DNA of 64,000 nucleotides, taken from Paratinospora sagittata. Taxonomy: Eukaryota; Streptophyta; Magnoliopsida; Ranunculales; Menispermaceae. The position numbers and the translations under genes are program-made. Of the stretch, positions 10,341 to 22,655 are shown piece by piece. Position 1 is the stretch's first letter. Each line of letters opens with the position of its first letter. The stretch spans positions 7,183,501 to 7,247,500 of the forward strand of contig CM069613.1 in the NCBI GenBank assembly GCA_035771175.1. Direction: 5' to 3'. The notes under the pieces were generated by a model, which did no database searches, was not told the DNA's origin, and saw only the letters and a program-made list of their open reading frames with translations.

Positions 10341-11032
10341 TCATAAATCTTACATACATACACGTATTTTCTATGTAAGAGCTAATTATACACTTGAGAA
10401 TACACGTATTTTATACGTAAGAGCTAAATATACGTGTATAATTGAGTGTATAAAGAAAAAGACAAATATACGTGTGTATGGTTGGTTACTTAAAAATGTG
10501 GATTGAGTGTATGAAGAAGAAGAACGAATAAAAAGATAAAATAAAATAAAATAATGAACAGTATTTGAATAGTAAGTATACTATTCATAAGGTACTTTTC
10601 ATCAAATAGTATCGTAAATAGTATTCAAAGAAGACAAAATAAAAAAAGAATAAAAAAATAAAATAAAATCAAACTTAACGCAGTTGCTGGAGAAGCAGAA
10701 GGAGAAAACGAAAGAAAGAAGAAGAAAGAGGAGGAAAGAAGGAACGCGTGATTCGCGCGAAATCTGGACTTCTGGTAAGTGATTTTTACTTTTTTTCTTC
10801 GTAAAATTGATATCTAAGCTAGATGTAAACTTTCTAGCGAAGTAATTTTGACTGTGGGAGTCGTTTTACGGCTTTTTCAAAAATTGGGGTTTTAACCCAA
10901 CGTGAATGGAAAATTCGCTAGGAAGGTAGAAAAACGCTCCCTGGACTGCCGGGACTCCGAATCTGTGGTTAGATTCTATTTCATGCGTTTTTGAGACTGT
11001 TTGACAATTTTAATACAATTTACATCTTTCGG

Positions 11033-11100
11033 ATGAATAGTGATGAATAGTGAATAGTGAATAGTAAATAGTGAATAGTGAATAGTAAATAGTGAATAGT
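11033..11100 (+). repeat. Octamer microsatellite (GAATAGTG)n
   Basis: About eight units of GAATAGTG/TAAATAGT lie within the LTR-like fragment. Short dispersed ATTCAAATAGTA-type motifs occur upstream (10560-10630), suggesting local slippage-driven expansion. Confidence 0.8.
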
Positions 11101-12059
11101 ACTATATAAACAGTGATATAAATAGTACTGTGAACCATGTGCATCCAATGAAACTCCGGTTTAAGATCATAGAATCGTAGAGAACTGAATTCCGGACGTT
11201 TCGATGCTAAGATTGTGATTTTTGGATATGATTTGATATTTTTAGTAGCTAACGATATGATAAATGGTGCTTCTCATGATAAGCTCTGGTTCATTTCAGT
11301 TGAGAGCTTAAGTACATGGCTAAACGCTCTTGAGGAAGCAATGACGTTTATGGTGCTCGATTTTAAAGGATATATTGGATTAGAAACCTGTGTAACCACT
11401 GTGAGTATAGTTTCATTGATTTGGTTCTTATATGACATTGTACGCATATAAAATGTTTGATTGTATGCATGTTATATTTATATATAATGCATTGAGTTTT
11501 ATGGATCATGCAAACTGATTTTAGCAATTGGAGTTTGTAATGATGAGGTTTTGTGAGTCCTCATTGTCATTTCGTTAGGCACTAGACTCGGATGAGGTTT
11601 TGCGAGTCCTCATTGTCAGTAGGTTTGTCCTAACAAGGGTTTGGATCCTTGAAATGACTGTTAATTGGGTAATGAGAGGTTGTGGCTACCTTGTAACGGC
11701 CATACAAGGGTTAGACCCGCTCTCTTGCCTTGCGGAGGAGGGAGATTGTGCATTGTGTTATTGAAAATCATGAAATTTATGTTGTTGACATGTATAATAT
11801 ATTCGTTGAATGATGCATATGTTGCATAAGTGTTTGAAATGATTTTAAATGTCATATTTCTCTAAATGTATATAATTTTCATCTCAAGAACTATATTCAC
11901 TGAGCTGTTGTTTGCTCACCCCATTTCCTCCAATATTTCAGGTATTGAGTCGAAGGTAAAAGGAAAATCCGTGAGTGATAATCACGTGAGCCTTCGTCTG
12001 ATATGTGTACGTATGCTTGGAGGAAATAACTTATATTTTTGTTATTTTACTTATCACAC

Positions 12060-12061
<2 letters not shown>

Positions 12062-12100
<39 letters not shown>
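12062..12100. repeat. (TA)n microsatellite
   Basis: About 39 bases of alternating TA. A similar run sits at the equivalent place in the related element (55530-55564), so the repeat is probably an ancestral part of the element. Confidence 0.9.
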
Positions 12101-12104
<4 letters not shown>

Positions 12105-12409
12105 CACCTAGATGGGTTATGTGGTAAGATTATATAATGCTTGGGATGATGGAATGAGATGATCATAGATATTTATCAGGTGAGAATTTAATTTGTGGAA
12201 TGAATGGAATAAATGTGAGTGGAATGATCCTCTATATATATTTGATTTGATTTGATGTGTGGTATATTAAAAAAAAAATTGTACATTTTTGGGAGTTTTG
12301 TGAGAGTACGTGAAGGCTGACAGTGTATTATATACTGTATATGGGTATGTACAGTATATGGTATACTGTGCCAGTCATGACGTCAGCCTACGTCAGGGGC
12401 GTCGTGACA

Positions 12410-13881
12410 ATAATCGACTACGAACAAGTTCAAGTGCAGCTTCATGCCAACCGACTCTGTTTGAAAAAAGGAACATTAAGTATTTGTTCACATCCATATG
12501 TTTAAAAATTGAGTAGCCCAATTTTATTCGTTTTGTTCACTTTTAGTAGCATGTACATAATAAATTCTTAAACATTATACTAAACAATTTAAAATCATGT
12601 GTATCTAATAACTTAACATCAAATAAATTCTACCAAGTTTATAATAAATGACAATAATATTTTACAACCATTACAAGTATAGATAGAATTTTTAAGTGAC
12701 TTTTCATTTAATGGCTATTAAATTAATGTCTTTGTTTATTTTTTCATTTACCAGCTAGTAAATGTCTTTTCAAGACTCCAATTTTCAACATGTTTTGGAA
12801 AGCAAATTAAAGAAGTTAAAAGGGTTGTAAGTTTTAAAAAATGGGTTAGGGAATGGGCATCTTCAAAATTAAAAATTATAAAATATCTATTTATTTATTT
12901 TTTAAATATCTATTTGATTATTTATTACCCATTGTATAATTGTATTTAGTCGTAAGTGAGAATCGGATATCCGATTTTTTAAGCTCTTATTCGGACCTAG
13001 TCTGATTTTAAAAACGGACACAAATTTTTGTCCGTACCCGACCTTGTTCATAAAAGTTTTGTTCATATCTGTTTGAAAACAAGCCGAACAAAAACAGATA
13101 AACGGATCCGGGCCCATTTTGCTACCTCTAATCAGGTGCCTCTATCATCCCAATTCATATTTTATTGAGATACACACTTAACTTAGCTCAACTAAAGCCA
13201 TGTTTGGGAGATTAATTTTTTTGGTACAATAAAGCATTTTTCCACGTTTTTAGAAAGTCAGTTGGATCCCACTGACTTTTGCGTTTGAGGCATGAGGCCT
13301 ACATTTAGAAAAAGTGTTTTTGGGTCCCAACATAGGAGCTGTACCAAATATGGCCTAAGTCTTTTTTTTTGTTTTTGTTTTTTTAATTATATAGGATCAA
13401 CTACATGTACCAAATATGGCCTAAGTCTTTTTTTTGTTTTTGTTTTTTTTAATTATATAGAATCAACTACATAAATCTATTTTCTCCATTACGTTCAATG
13501 CAAGGCTAAGTCGACAATCAAATTACTGATAGTTATATTGTAATTACTTTAATTCTGACTCTAATTTTTTCATTACTTTAAATTGTTAAAAGATTGCTTT
13601 TCATAAGTAGAGCTTCTAGAGATGTTCGTTTTATATATCAAAACTTCTTTAATTGGTTTTCTCTCATTATATCTTTAACTGGGTGTTAAGATTGAAAACT
13701 AATTAGAATAAAAATGAAATTTGATAGATGTGAAGAATATGATTTCATTTTGGTTTTTAAATATTATCAACTTATAAATGAAATTTCTCACCAAACAGAA
13801 CATTATAACAAAGGGTTAGATTTCTCTTATTAGTCCAAGAGTAATTAGTAGTTACAAGTGAAGCTTGAATAATTGTTTAAA
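12410..13881. other. Gene-free AT-rich stretch with a repeat fragment
   Basis: No coding sequence is supported. 12940-13128 resembles the hAT-like element at 53051-53610: GGACACAAATTTTTGTCCG, a CCGAAC block, and an end near TTTTGCTACCTCTA. It is probably an eroded relative. 13200-13335 has features of another small transposon remnant, but its ends are unclear. Confidence 0.4.
13341..13472 (+). repeat. 66-bp tandem duplication
   Basis: Two adjacent units, 13341-13406 and 13407-13472, are nearly identical. Each begins GTACCAAATATGGCCTAAG and ends AATCAACTACAT. They differ in T-run length and one or two bases, which indicates a recent duplication. Confidence 0.9.
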
Positions 13882-14050
13882 GAAAATGTTAATCTAACTA
13901 CAAAAAGTGTAACTTTAAGTGCAAGTACACATACACAATCATTGAATCATTTATTATACACCTTGAGAAGTGCAATACACATTCATCCAATGTATTTGAA
14001 TATGTTGTTGCACTTGAAGTTGCACTTTTTGTAGTTAGATTAACATTTTC
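13882..14050. mobile_element. 169-bp MITE with ~28-bp perfect terminal inverted repeats
   Basis: The first 28 bases (starting GAAAATGTTAATCTAAC) are the exact reverse complement of the last 28, and imperfect complementarity extends to about 40 bases. The element is non-coding and AT-rich. I see no convincing target duplication, so the superfamily stays open. Confidence 0.8.
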
Positions 14051-14807
14051 TATTGTTAATCATTTTATTGTATTATTAGCGGAGAATTGGTATGTTAACA
14101 AAAAAAATATTGCAATTATGAAAGTACATATGTTGTGTGCATCAAAAGGTCAATCTTGTGGTTATATTGATAGTTATAGTTTTTCTAGTTTCATAATAAA
14201 TAAATAAAAACATTTAGAAATTTAAAAATTGCATATTTTTTAAAGATTTATACTAGTACAGAGAAAAGACAAACATGGGTGTTGGTACATAATTTGACCA
14301 ACACCAAAAGTGATGATGTGGACAAAATTCACTAAGTTGGAACCACTCCGAGTAATTATCTTCTCACAAGCTTGGTACTTCGAACCTACAAGAGAGAGAG
14401 AAAGAGAGAAAATAGACTATTGTAAGGATCATCAGTGTGGTGCCGGCCAAAGACCATTCAATGCCTAAATCAATGTCGAGCTATCTCGGTTATTAATCTT
14501 GTTCTAATTAGAGTAATTAATGACTTGCCTCCCTAATAGAGATAAATGATGTATTTATAATGTAGGAATCTTATGGCCAGGCACATGGTGCCTTGCCATA
14601 CTCTTAATATCTCGAATACAATGTGGTAGATCTCGTGAGAACTGTATCCAATGGTCACTTTTGCTTCATCAAATTTGCTCAGTAACCCAAGCTGATTAAC
14701 ATTGTTCATGTCGCTCTGTTCACTCTTGGCTGGCATCTTGTTATGGTATCTTGATCAGTATCCCGATCGAATGTCTTTTCTAAATCTTAAGGCGGTTGTG
14801 TGCTGGG
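14051..14807. other. Gene-free stretch
   Basis: AT-rich DNA with a GA-rich microsatellite (about 14391-14411) followed by ~400 bases of mixed composition without coding signal. A repeat origin is likely but no ends were found. Confidence 0.35.
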
Positions 14808-15535
14808 TAGGGTGTTCATCAACCCGACCGAATTGAACCTTTTGAGTTGGGTCACGAGTTCAACCCATAAAAAATAGAATAACCCGACCAGAACCGAACC
14901 CTAGTATTAGTCTCAAAGTCACAAATTTTACAATTACATATTTATGATTTAGAGCTTTAGTAATTTCAAAAAAAAAAGAGCTTACTAATGCAAAGCTTAA
15001 CAATCATAATAACTTAAAATTGATTTTTTTCTATCTTTTTTGTGTCCTTTTTGGCTTGATCGTGTACTTGTGTCTTTTACTTATTCTACCTCATCGGTTC
15101 TTATGTGTGTTTTTCCAATTATTCAATAAGAGTTTTTAGTGTTAAACCATTGAAACTTTTTAGCAATATAAAAGTAAGCCCTTGTGAGAAGTTATGTTCA
15201 TATCAAGTCTTAAAGATGTAAACCAACAAGAGAATCGGATCATCATCTGAGCATGAGTTTCATAATCACCAATCTAAGTCACTGTAATAGCATATTGTAA
15301 ATATTGAGTAAAAGAAAATGGTCGTCATAATTTGCTTTGTAGTAATTATTTGGTGAATTATTGTTCAAAGTTACCAAAATTAGGCTCAAGTCCAACCTGA
15401 TCTACTGACCCAACCCAAACTATTTAGGTTGGGTTGGAGGATAGATTGGGTTGAGTTTGGTTTCAAATTTACCAACCTGAATTATTTGGGTCGGGTTAAA
15501 TTTTGGCCTAAAACCGACCCAACCCAATCCTAGTG
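14808..15535. mobile_element. Candidate non-autonomous element rich in AACCCGACC
   Basis: Bounded by AGGGTGTTCATCAACCCGACC on the left and ACCGACCCAACCCAATCCTAG on the right. The interior is AT-rich. Such GGTTGGGTCGG-bearing short elements are common in plant genomes. Termini are only loosely inverted and no duplication was identified. Confidence 0.4.
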
Positions 15536-15784
15536 CAGGGAGAGATGAGTTGACTAGTCTATCAGGTTAGTACATCGAGATTATGGCCCAATAATGAGTA
15601 TTAAAAACAAAAATAATTTTACAACCCAAAAGTTATACTCAAAATCATACTATGTTGATGTGGTGTATGGTAAGTGGTGTGTATTTCGTTTTTCTCTTTC
15701 ATAATGTGATAATGTGGTGTATAATTACCACATTAATTTGGGTATATTTTTTAATACATATTTTGGGTCTTTTTCTTTTGCTGT

Positions 15785-15985
15785 TACCGGTTTTCCAGCC
15801 CCCAGGAAGTGTCCTCCTACCCTTCGGGTCGAGACTAATCCTCCCGGAGTTCAAGTAAACTTCAGGGTATTTCTGGCAGCCCTCCCCAAAGTGGGTATGG
15901 CTCCACAGGGAAGGGAGAAGTTCATATTTCAACTCTCGCCTACCCAGTGGGGGTGAGCCACCCATCCCACATTTTTTTTTCATTA
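15785..15985. mobile_element. GC-rich SINE-like island
   Basis: About 185 bases of GC-rich sequence (CCCTTCGGGTCGAGAC near 15819, CTACCCAGTGGGGGTGAGCC near 15940) lie in otherwise AT-rich DNA. They end at a T-run (15971-15980), which would be a poly(A) if read on the minus strand. The abrupt composition change and homopolymer end suggest a SINE or processed RNA copy; A and B boxes are not clear. Confidence 0.4.
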
Positions 15986-16099
15986 TATTCACATTTTAGC
16001 AAATGCACCTATTGAAAAAATAAATAAATAAGTAAAATCTAACCTAAAACAAGAGGGAGAAGAAGAGGAATGAAAAAAATAGAATAATTGAGTTCTATC

Positions 16100-16560
16100 A
16101 TAAGATTTTTGAGGTAGGACATGAAATAATGTTTTTGAAAGTTCTAATATTTAATTTATAATTTTTTTAAAAAAAAATTAGTCATGTTTCTATTATTAAA
16201 GAAGTTTATATTTTTTTTATTTTAGTGTTAGTTTTAGAGGTTTCTTAATTGATTTTTGTTTTTTAATATGATTAGAAAGTGTCTAAAAGTGTATAGATAG
16301 AGTTGTAATAGCATTATAAAGTTTAAATATTATTATAGATAGCTTAGGAAACTTATTTTTAAGTGTTTTAAGAAGTTTATAAGTTATTTTTATGAAGTTA
16401 TCTATATAAGAAACTCCAATTACGAGTTTAATTCATCCAATTATCAATCTAATCATCAATTATTCTTCTCTTGAAAGCAAAAATTTGTTTCTTAATATGT
16501 TATCTATTTTTCTTTCTTTCTCTCAAATCCATTGAAAATAGGCTTCTACCACGTTTACTT
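16100..16560 (+). repeat. Eroded LTR related to the gypsy LTRs at 48328 and 49648
   Basis: Shared landmarks in order are TTTATTTTAG, AAAGTGT(C/T)TA, GATAG(C/G)TTAGGAAA, AAGTTATCTATATAAG and CTCCAATTACGA. TATATAAG is probably the LTR TATA box. The copy is diverged and isolated, so it looks like an old solo LTR. Ends are approximate. Confidence 0.55.
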
Positions 16561-17217
16561 TAGTGTATCTCCCAAAAGTGGGTGATCCTTAAACTTATAA
16601 GGATATAATAAATTTACTTATAGCTTTACAATGTAAGGAAAGAATTGATAATAAAATAGATTCAATCATATATACATAATAATATTTGAAAATTAATATA
16701 TTTACTTCTTCTTTTTTCTTCTTTTGGTTATAAATTGAAACTTGACGGCACTATATATTAATATGATCATATGAATGACAAAAGGATGCCAGAAGTATGA
16801 GCTACACTCTCTCTAGATATATAAACTTAATTACTCCTATAACAAAATATATCTATCATATTGAAACAAACACAAATTAATAATGGCATGTCAAATTTGA
16901 TGATATGTTAAAATGTCAAACGATTTAAAATCAATAAAAAGCCAATAGAAAGTGAAATTGAAGAAGTACAAGTGATTTTCATATATTCCATTAAAAAAAA
17001 AATGGTCAATAAATTTTGATATGAAGAATTTAGATTATATAATATTTAGTCATTAAAAATTGCTTCTGATTTTGAGATTCCAAGCTAGTCAAACTCCATT
17101 CCACTAAGCCTTTACAAGATGTCTCAAGTTCATTATATTGAAATGTCTTATCATTTGCATAATTAATATGTCGTAATCTGTTATAATTAATCCTAGTCAT
17201 AAATTAAAGAAAATATT
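16561..17217. other. Gene-free AT-rich stretch
   Basis: No coding region, RNA gene or clear repeat boundary was seen; composition is strongly AT. Confidence 0.4.
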
Positions 17218-17477
17218 TTTTTAATCAATCATGCATTTTTTTAAAAAAATTATTGAAGCTAGATTGGGCACATCATGCTCCAAAGTAAATATAAAAACTA
17301 GTAACCCACCAATACAAATGTCAACTATAAAGAGCAAGTGGTGGTTTTTGAGCCTACACAACTTATACATTAAGAATATGATTGCAACAAAAGACAAACT
17401 CATAATTTTTTAATCAATTAGATTTCTAAGATCATAATATTTTTTTAAATTATTAGAGTCAGATTGGGCACATCGAG

Positions 17478-18806
17478 TGTAATACCCTTAAACTAAATCC
17501 ACTTAAATCTTAGAATATTGATTAATAATTCTTTACTAAAAGTTCAAAGGATGTAAGCGTCAATATCTCAAAAGATTTAGATATTTTAGAAAAAGTATAT
17601 TAATTTGACTAAAGATATTTTAGGACATAAAAGTTAATATCTCATAAGAAAAATAATATTTTGGAAAATGGCTTAAACGTCAATATCTCAAAAGATTCAG
17701 GTATTTCAAAAAAAAAATATCAACGATATTTTAGGACATAAAAATCATTTCTAAAAAAGGCTAAGGAAAAAATTGTGATACGTACAATTTTTACCCCCTG
17801 TAAATAGGAGCAGTAAGATTAAAGTAAAATTATCTTTTCAAAACTTCTTCTTTCTTATTTTTTCTCTTTCTCTAAAAAAAAGAAAACTACGGCGATACTC
17901 TGTCAAGAAAATAATAAGTTCAAGAACGAATAAATTTTGCAAACATAAAGACAAACTTCAGAAACTTCGAGGTAGGAAAGAACCTATGATTTGCATTTCT
18001 TATGCTTTTTATTGGGTTTATGGTATTCCTGTATTATTTTAATTTTTTGCATACTATTTTATTACTAGTGATGTTTTGGGTATGTTGACCCTTGTTAGAT
18101 TGCTATTTGCAACGTGATGAGATTCTGGTGAAGTTTCTCAAAGTTCTGTTACTTATACTAGCAGTGTTCTCTTGTTGCTTGTGTGATTACTTTGCTGAAT
18201 TGCTTAGTTTTAACTTTAATATTGCTTAAATATATTTGATCTAATAATTAATATAAGAAGTGGTGAACCCACTGAGACCCATTGAGCTTCTACTCACTTT
18301 TCTATTTTCATCTCCAGAAAATTAGTACAAAAAAAGGTGGTGATAGCAAGATGATGGTGACTGTAATGATTCGATTTCTAAAGTTGTTTTGTAAAAGTGA
18401 AGTTTATGTTTCAAAGAAGGAAAGTTTTAGATCTATTTAATAGTAGAGCCATGTCTTTTGGTATTATAAAAATAAAAATAAAGGTCATGGCATCCTTACT
18501 TAGTAAATAGCTAAGTAATGTATTTGTAAGTTAAAGGTAGAAAATGGGTTGAGTATAAATAAAGCTCATTGTTTGTAACAACAACTATAGTATAAAAATA
18601 AAAACAAAAACTTATCCAGCTTCCATGTAAATTACTTTAATATTAATAATAAAATAAGTAGACTTTATTAGACAATTTTGATCATGTTTAAGTACGATAA
18701 GAATATGTTGTAACATCTGAAGTCTCTGAGCTTTATTATAGTATTAATCTGTGATTTTTATATATATAAAAAGAAAGTTGAAAATGTTAGAATTTAGGGT
18801 GTTACA
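17478..18806 (+). mobile_element. Solo LTR-like element, 1,329 bp, TSD TCGAG
   Basis: Termini are TGTAATACCC and GGGTGTTACA (TG...CA). A perfect 5-bp duplication TCGAG flanks it (17473-17477 and 18807-18811), and the tandem-repeat unit it interrupts reads continuously across the site. It has no coding capacity. Inside are a leader-like stretch with CTTTCTCT runs (~17860) and a 'CCCACTGAGACC' block (~18268) similar in place to the 'ACTGAGCT' blocks of other elements in this window. It is best explained as a solo LTR. Confidence 0.8.
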
Positions 18807-19247
18807 TCGAGTAGATCATAGAATCTAAAATCCCGTCAATATATATATCAATCGTAAGGAGTAAGTGATGACTTTTAAACCTACACAATCTACATATTAA
18901 GAATATAATTGCAATAAAAGACTTAGGCCCATAAGTTTTTAATCAATTAGAATTCTTGGATCATAAATTTTTTTTTTCAATTATTAAAGTCGGATGGGGC
19001 ACATTGAGCCTCAAAAGGAGCATAAAAACTAAGAACCCACCAATACAGATATAACCCATAAGGAACAAGTGATAGTTTTTAAGCATACACAACTTACATA
19101 TTAAGAATATAATTGCAACAAAAGACTTAGGTCCATAATTTTTTAATGAATTAATTTTTTTTTTAATTATTGAAGCCAGTCTGGGCACAGAGAGCCCCAA
19201 AAGGAGCATAAAAACTACTAACCTACAAATACAAATATCAACCATAA

Positions 19248-20142
19248 GGATAAGGGCGTAGTTAGAAATTTTATTTAGGGTGAGCTAATTCTTTTTTAGA
19301 CATATTTTAACGGTACAAAGAAAATTCATTGATTGAAAACAAAATATATTTTAAAGGAGAGTACGATAGTAATATTTTTATATTTTTATCATAATATTAG
19401 TTTATGAGATAAATATTAGTGAGTTTTTTATTAATTAATTAAATATTTTAGATTCTATTGGTATTCACGTTTGGTTTGAGGATAATATGTCCATTATTGT
19501 CATATTCGCCTCTAATTTACATATTTGGTCCTAATTATTTTTAATTTAATATCTATTTTAAAAATGAAAAAAAAATTATTATATACCAAAAATTAATAAT
19601 ATTTGTGAGTAGTATGGTTCACATTAAAATAATAATAAAATATTTATTTGATATGCTAAAATATTGAAATCTAAAATATTACTATACAAATAATATATTT
19701 ATAAAAATATAAAAAATATTATTATTAATATGGTGAACTAAAATAAAAATGTCAATTTTTTTTATTGTTCAATCAAAAGTGATTAGTAATTAAAATAGTA
19801 AAAAATAAAAAAGATAAAAACTAATGAAAGGAAATAGGGGTAAAGCAGTAAATGTCTATCTTGTTATAGTAGAGCATTAAATGAGAGAGAACTTTTTTAT
19901 AGTTCAAAAACAGTAAACACGTGGCTACTTATAAGTTGCCCACGTGTGCTACCGGAAGCTACCAGATTAGCCCTTACTGCATAGAATATGTACCACAACC
20001 AATCAAATTTTAAATCCATTGGCCAAAGTCAAACAAAATATCTAATGACGACTGATGAGCTTAAGGGTAATGTGGCCTTTTTTATTAAAATAGTTACCTG
20101 GGCTACAGCCTTGGCCAGCTCCTACATGGTTATGCTCATGCA
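19248..20142. mobile_element. ~895-bp insertion in the tandem array, type unclear
   Basis: The repeat unit is interrupted after CAACCATAAGG and resumes at AAGAGCAAGTGG. The insert starts near AAGGGCGTAGTTAGAAATTT and is AT-rich, non-coding. Termini and duplication were not resolved, so only the interruption is secure. Confidence 0.55.
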
Positions 20143-22655
20143 TAAAGAGCAAGTGGTAACTTTTAAGCCTACACAATCTATATATTAAAAAAATGATTAC
20201 AACAAAAGATTTAGTCCCATAATTTTTTAATCAATTAGATTTTTAGGATCATGATTTTTTTTATTTTTTTTCAATTATCGAAGTCAGATTACGCACATCG
20301 AGCCCTAAAGGGAACATAAAAACTAAAAACCCACCAATACAGGTATAAACCATAAGGAGCAAGTTATGACTTCTAAGCCTACACTATATATTAAGAAAAT
20401 GATTGTAACAAAAGACTTAGTCTCATAATTTTTTAATCAATTAGATTTCTAGGATCATGATTTTTTTTTATTTTTTTTTTCAATTATTGAAGTCATATTG
20501 TGCACATTGAGCTCCAAAGGGAACATAGAAATTAGGAATCCACCAATATAAATATAAACCATAAGAAGCAAGTTGTGGCTTCTAAGCCTACACAACCTAT
20601 ATATTAAGAATATGATTGCAACAAAAGACTTAGGCCCATAACTTTTTTAATTAATTAGATTTCGAAGATTTTTTTTTTCTCAATTATTGAAGTTATATTG
20701 CGCACATCAAGCTCTAAAGGGAGCATAGAAACTAGGAACCCACCAATACAAATATAAACCATAAGGAGCAAGTGAGGTTTTTTTTTGCTTACACAACCTA
20801 CATATTAAAAATATATATGATTGCAACAAAAAACTTAGGCCCATATTTTTTTTAATCAATTAGATTTTTATGATCATTATTTTTTTCTCAATTATTGAAG
20901 CTATTTTGGCCACATCGAGCTTCAAAGTGAGCATAAAAACTAGGAACCCACCAATATATATATCAACCATAAGAAGCAAGATGTGGCTTTTAAGCCTACA
21001 CAACATATATATTAAGAATATGATTGCAACAAATGACTTAGGCCTATAATTTTTTTAATCAATTAGATTTTTAGGATCATTATTATTTTCTCAATTATTG
21101 AAGAAAAAAAAGGCCACATCGAGCTTCAAAGTGAGCAAAAAAACTAAGAACCCACCAATATAGATATCAACCATAAGAAGCAAGTGGTGGTTTTTAAGCC
21201 TACACAACCTACATATTAAGAATAGGATTGCAACAAAAAACTTAGGTCCATAATTTTTTTTAATCAATTAGATTTATAAGATCATAATTTTATTTCTCAA
21301 TTATTGAAGTCAGATTGGGCATATTGAGCCTCAAAAGGAGCAAAGAAACGATGAACCTACCAATACAATTATCAATCATATACAGCAAGTGGAAGCTTTT
21401 AAGCCTACATAACCTACATATTAAGAATATGATAGCAACAAAAGACTTGACTCATAATTTTTTAATTAATTAGATTTCTAGGATCATAATTTAAGTTTTT
21501 TTTTTTCAATTATTGAAGCGAGATTGGGCACATCGAGCCCCAAAAGGAGTATAGAAATTAGGAACCCACCAATACAAATATATCAACCATAAGAAGCAAG
21601 TGAGAGTTTTTTTTTCTTACACAACCTACATATTTGATTGTAACAAAAGACTTTGGCTCATAATTTTTTAATCAATTAGATTTCTTGAATCATAATTTTA
21701 TTTTTTTTAATTATTAAAGTCAGATTAGGCTCATCGAGCTCGAAAGGGAACATAGAAATTAGGAACCCACCAATACAAATATTAACCATAAGGAACAAGT
21801 GGTGACTTTTAAGCCTACACAACTTACCTATTAAGAATATGATTGCAACAAAAAAGTTTTGGCCCATAATTTTTTAATCAATTAGATTTTTAGGATCATA
21901 ATTTATTTTTTTTAATTATTGAAGCCAAATTGAGCACATCGAGCCCCAAAAGGGAATATAGAAACTAGGAACCCACCAATACAAATATCAACCATAAGGA
22001 GGAAGTGATGGCTTTTAAGCCTACACAACCTACATATTAAGAATATGATTGCAACAAAAAACTTAGGCCCATAATTTTTGTAATCAATTAGATTTCTAAG
22101 ATCATTATTTTTTTCTCAATTATTGAAGCAATTTTGGCCGCATCGAGCTTCAAAGTGAGTATAAAAACTAAGAACCCACCAATACAGATATCACCATAAG
22201 GAGCAAGTGGTGGCTTTTAAGCCTACACAACCTACATATTAAGAATATAATTGCAACAAAAAACTTAGGTCCATAATTTTATTTCTCAATTATTGAAGTC
22301 AGATTGGGCATATTGAGCCTCAAAAGGAGCAAAGAAACGATGAACCCATCAATATAGTTATCAATCATAAGGAACAAGTAGAAGCTTTTAAACCTACACA
22401 ACCTACATATTAAGAATACGATTGTAACAAAAGACTTAATACCATAATTTTTTAATTAATTAGATTTATAGGATCATAATTTTTTTTTCAATTATTAAAG
22501 TCCGATTAGGCACATCGAGCCCCAAAGGGAGCATAAAATTAGGAACCCACCAATGCAAATCATATCAACCATATATAAAGAGCATGTTGTGGCTTTTAAG
22601 CCTACACAACCTACATATTAAGAATATGATTGTAACAAAAGACTTCGGTCCACAC

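Larger units (their letters stand above)
10341..12409 (+). mobile_element. LTR-like element fragment (TGT..ACA family)
   Basis: This non-coding segment shares landmarks in the same order with the element at 53629-55830. The shared marks are GGGGTTTTAACCCA (compare GGGGGTTTTGACCCA), a block around TTTTTGGATATG, an 'ACTGAGCT..TTG' block and a (TA)n run. The terminal part has AAGGCTGACA ... GTGCC(A/G)(G/A)TCATGACGTCA and closes with GTCGTGACA at 12409. That ending also matches the element at 59067-61921. The 5' end is not found; the segment abuts the truncated copia LTR. No coding capacity is seen. Confidence 0.6.
17218..22655. repeat. Tandem array of a ~205-bp repeat, about 16 copies, interrupted twice
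   Basis: Units carry fixed landmarks: TTTTTAATCAATTAGATT, CAATTATTGAAG, GGGCACATCGAGC, AACCCACCAATACA, CCATAAGGAGCAAGTGG, GCCTACACAACCTACATATT and AAGACTTAGGCCCATAA. Anchors on CCTACACAAC fall near 17354, 18880, 19083, 20168, 20378, 20587, 20790, 20995, 21198, 21403, 21616, 21811, 22018, 22223, 22394 and 22600. Typical spacing is 203-213 bases, with one short unit of ~170. The array is broken by elements at 17478-18806 and 19248-20142. Short minus-strand frames recur in several units but carry stops and are not called genes. Confidence 0.9.

Noticed and set aside
18961..19245. Minus-strand frame repeated in the ~205-bp array
   Set aside because: The frame is a by-product of the tandem unit; most units carry stops or frameshifts and the unit length is not a constant multiple of three.
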